Positions 32,688-33,241 of a stretch of DNA of 33,241 nt are shown here, in pieces. A model generated the notes under the pieces. It was not told the origin of the DNA. It was given only the letters and a program-made list of their open reading frames with translations, and searched no databases. Origin of the DNA: an uncultured Coriobacteriaceae bacterium (GTDB lineage Bacteria > Actinomycetota > Coriobacteriia > Coriobacteriales > Atopobiaceae). Every line of letters starts with the position of its first letter. Position 1 is the first letter of the stretch. The translations under genes and the position numbers were made by a program. The DNA lies in contig CADCPM010000008.1 in NCBI GenBank assembly GCA_902803315.1, forward strand, positions 1 to 33,241, given 5' to 3'.

Positions 32688-33104
32688 ATGCGTCGTTTCA
32701 ATTTGTTTAGAATTGTGCTTAAGCGCTCGGGCGTCAACAAGGTTGCGATTGGGTTCTTGGCAACCTATGCCATCTGCGCGCTTGTAGTGCTCATAGCCGA
32801 GCCTGGTGTCGACACGTACGGCGACGCGCTGTGGTTCCTTTGGGCGGTGTCGCTCACGGTGGGTCTCGGAGACTTTACGGCAGTTACCACTATTGGGCGA
32901 GTTGCCACAATATGCTGCTCCCTCTATGCGCTCATGGCCACGGCCATAACCACAGCAGTCGTCGTGGACTATTTCAACGAGAGACGCGCAGCCGAGCTGG
33001 ATGCCTCGGCAGAGACGGTTTTGCACAAGCTCGAGCACCTGGATGAGCTTGACAAGGACGAGCTGAGGGCCATTTCCGAAAAGATAAAGAAGCTTAGGAA
33101 ATAG
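32688..33104 (+). CDS. Two-helix potassium channel (Ion_trans_2)
   Basis: A 138-residue KcsA-type subunit. The first helix is about 20-38 (AIGFLATYAICALVVLIAE), the pore helix and filter WFLWAVSLTVGLGD (49-62), the second helix about 72-95. The filter TVGLGD replaces the tyrosine of TVGYGD by leucine, which is seen in some channels and may alter selectivity. The cytoplasmic tail (97-138) is charged and predicted to form a coiled coil (LHKLEHLDELDKDELRAISEKI), without an RCK domain. The ATG at 32688 follows GGGAGG; the longer frame from 32655 is unsupported. A TTGTCA at 32644 could be its -35 but the -10 is poor. Confidence 0.9.
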   Translation: MRRFNLFRIVLKRSGVNKVAIGFLATYAICALVVLIAEPGVDTYGDALWFLWAVSLTVGLGDFTAVTTIGRVATICCSLYALMATAITTAVVVDYFNERRAAELDASAETVLHKLEHLDELDKDELRAISEKIKKLRK

Positions 33105-33121
33105 CGCGATGAACAAAACTG

Positions 33122-33172
33122 GGGACAGGCCCCAAGTCAGGATTATTCAAATCCCAACTTGGGGCCTGTCCC
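33122..33172 (+). repeat. Family 2 hairpin, double-core form
   Basis: GGGACAGGCCCCAAGT (33122-33137) pairs exactly with ACTTGGGGCCTGTCCC (33157-33172); inside, GGATT and AATCC can continue the stem across a mismatch. It follows the potassium channel stop by 17 bases. Confidence 0.85.
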
Positions 33173-33211
33173 ACCGCCATTAAGTTAAGCGCACTCATAA
33201 TCCAGTTCCAC

Positions 33212-33241
33212 AAAAGGCCCGCCGTACGCGGGCCTTTTGCC
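33212..33241 (+). terminator. Intrinsic terminator at the window end
   Basis: AAAAGGCCCGC pairs perfectly with GCGGGCCTTTT over a 5-base loop. The A-run and T-run on each side make it usable in both directions. What it serves beyond the window is not visible. Confidence 0.8.

Overview
The window reads as chromosomal DNA of a GC-rich anaerobic Gram-positive bacterium. The best guess is an actinobacterium of class Coriobacteriia, Olsenella/Atopobiaceae-like. This is inferred from gene content and not from an rRNA marker. The supporting content is a phenylalanine T-box on pheST, the MurT/GatD lipid II amidation pair, GH1 and GH4 6-phospho-beta-glucosidases, an AmmeMemoRadiSam set, ferredoxin-type aldo/keto reductase and LUD proteins, and many GC-rich intergenic foldback repeats. 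No rRNA, tRNA, insertion sequence, prophage or CRISPR array was found.

Layout: 1-4.1 kb holds the end of a ROK-family gene, a flavodoxin-like gene, and a tight nagA - alpha/beta hydrolase - HAD phosphatase operon (amino-sugar catabolism), followed by a small membrane protein. 4.4-8.4 kb is the T-box-controlled pheS-pheT operon. 8.5-11.1 kb (minus) is a zinc-ribbon/FHA/FHA/ABC transporter fusion. 11.3-15.6 kb (plus) carries an MTA/SAH nucleosidase, a four-helix membrane protein with a strong promoter, a zinc-dependent phospholipase C-like protein overlapping a GntR regulator, a NifX-like protein and a LUD protein. 15.8-20.1 kb (minus) has GH1 and GH4 6-phospho-beta-glucosidases flanking a cysteine synthase. 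20.2-23.7 kb (plus) has the AmmeMemoRadiSam genes (dioxygenase-like + AMMECR1 fusion, radical SAM enzyme), split by 1.26 kb with no convincing gene. 23.9-26.8 kb has an aldo/keto reductase that has lost its catalytic half, then murT-gatD. 27.1-33.2 kb has a lipoprotein, a histidine phosphatase, an apparent MBL-fold remnant, a TetR regulator with an unknown protein, a clostripain-like lipoprotein peptidase and a small two-helix potassium channel.

The most unusual signal lies between the genes. Two sequence-unrelated repeat families share one architecture: a short conserved core flanked by long, nearly perfect complementary arms whose sequence differs at every locus. Family 1 has a core of about 45 bases around GACTCACGAAGTGAGCGAGC, with six copies. 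Family 2 has a core GGGGACWGKYCCC, with about seven copies. Three further foldback or direct-repeat blocks lie at 15.6, 18.5 and 26.8 kb. Preserved pairing with non-conserved arm sequence suggests either selection for structure or an element that copies or targets palindromes.
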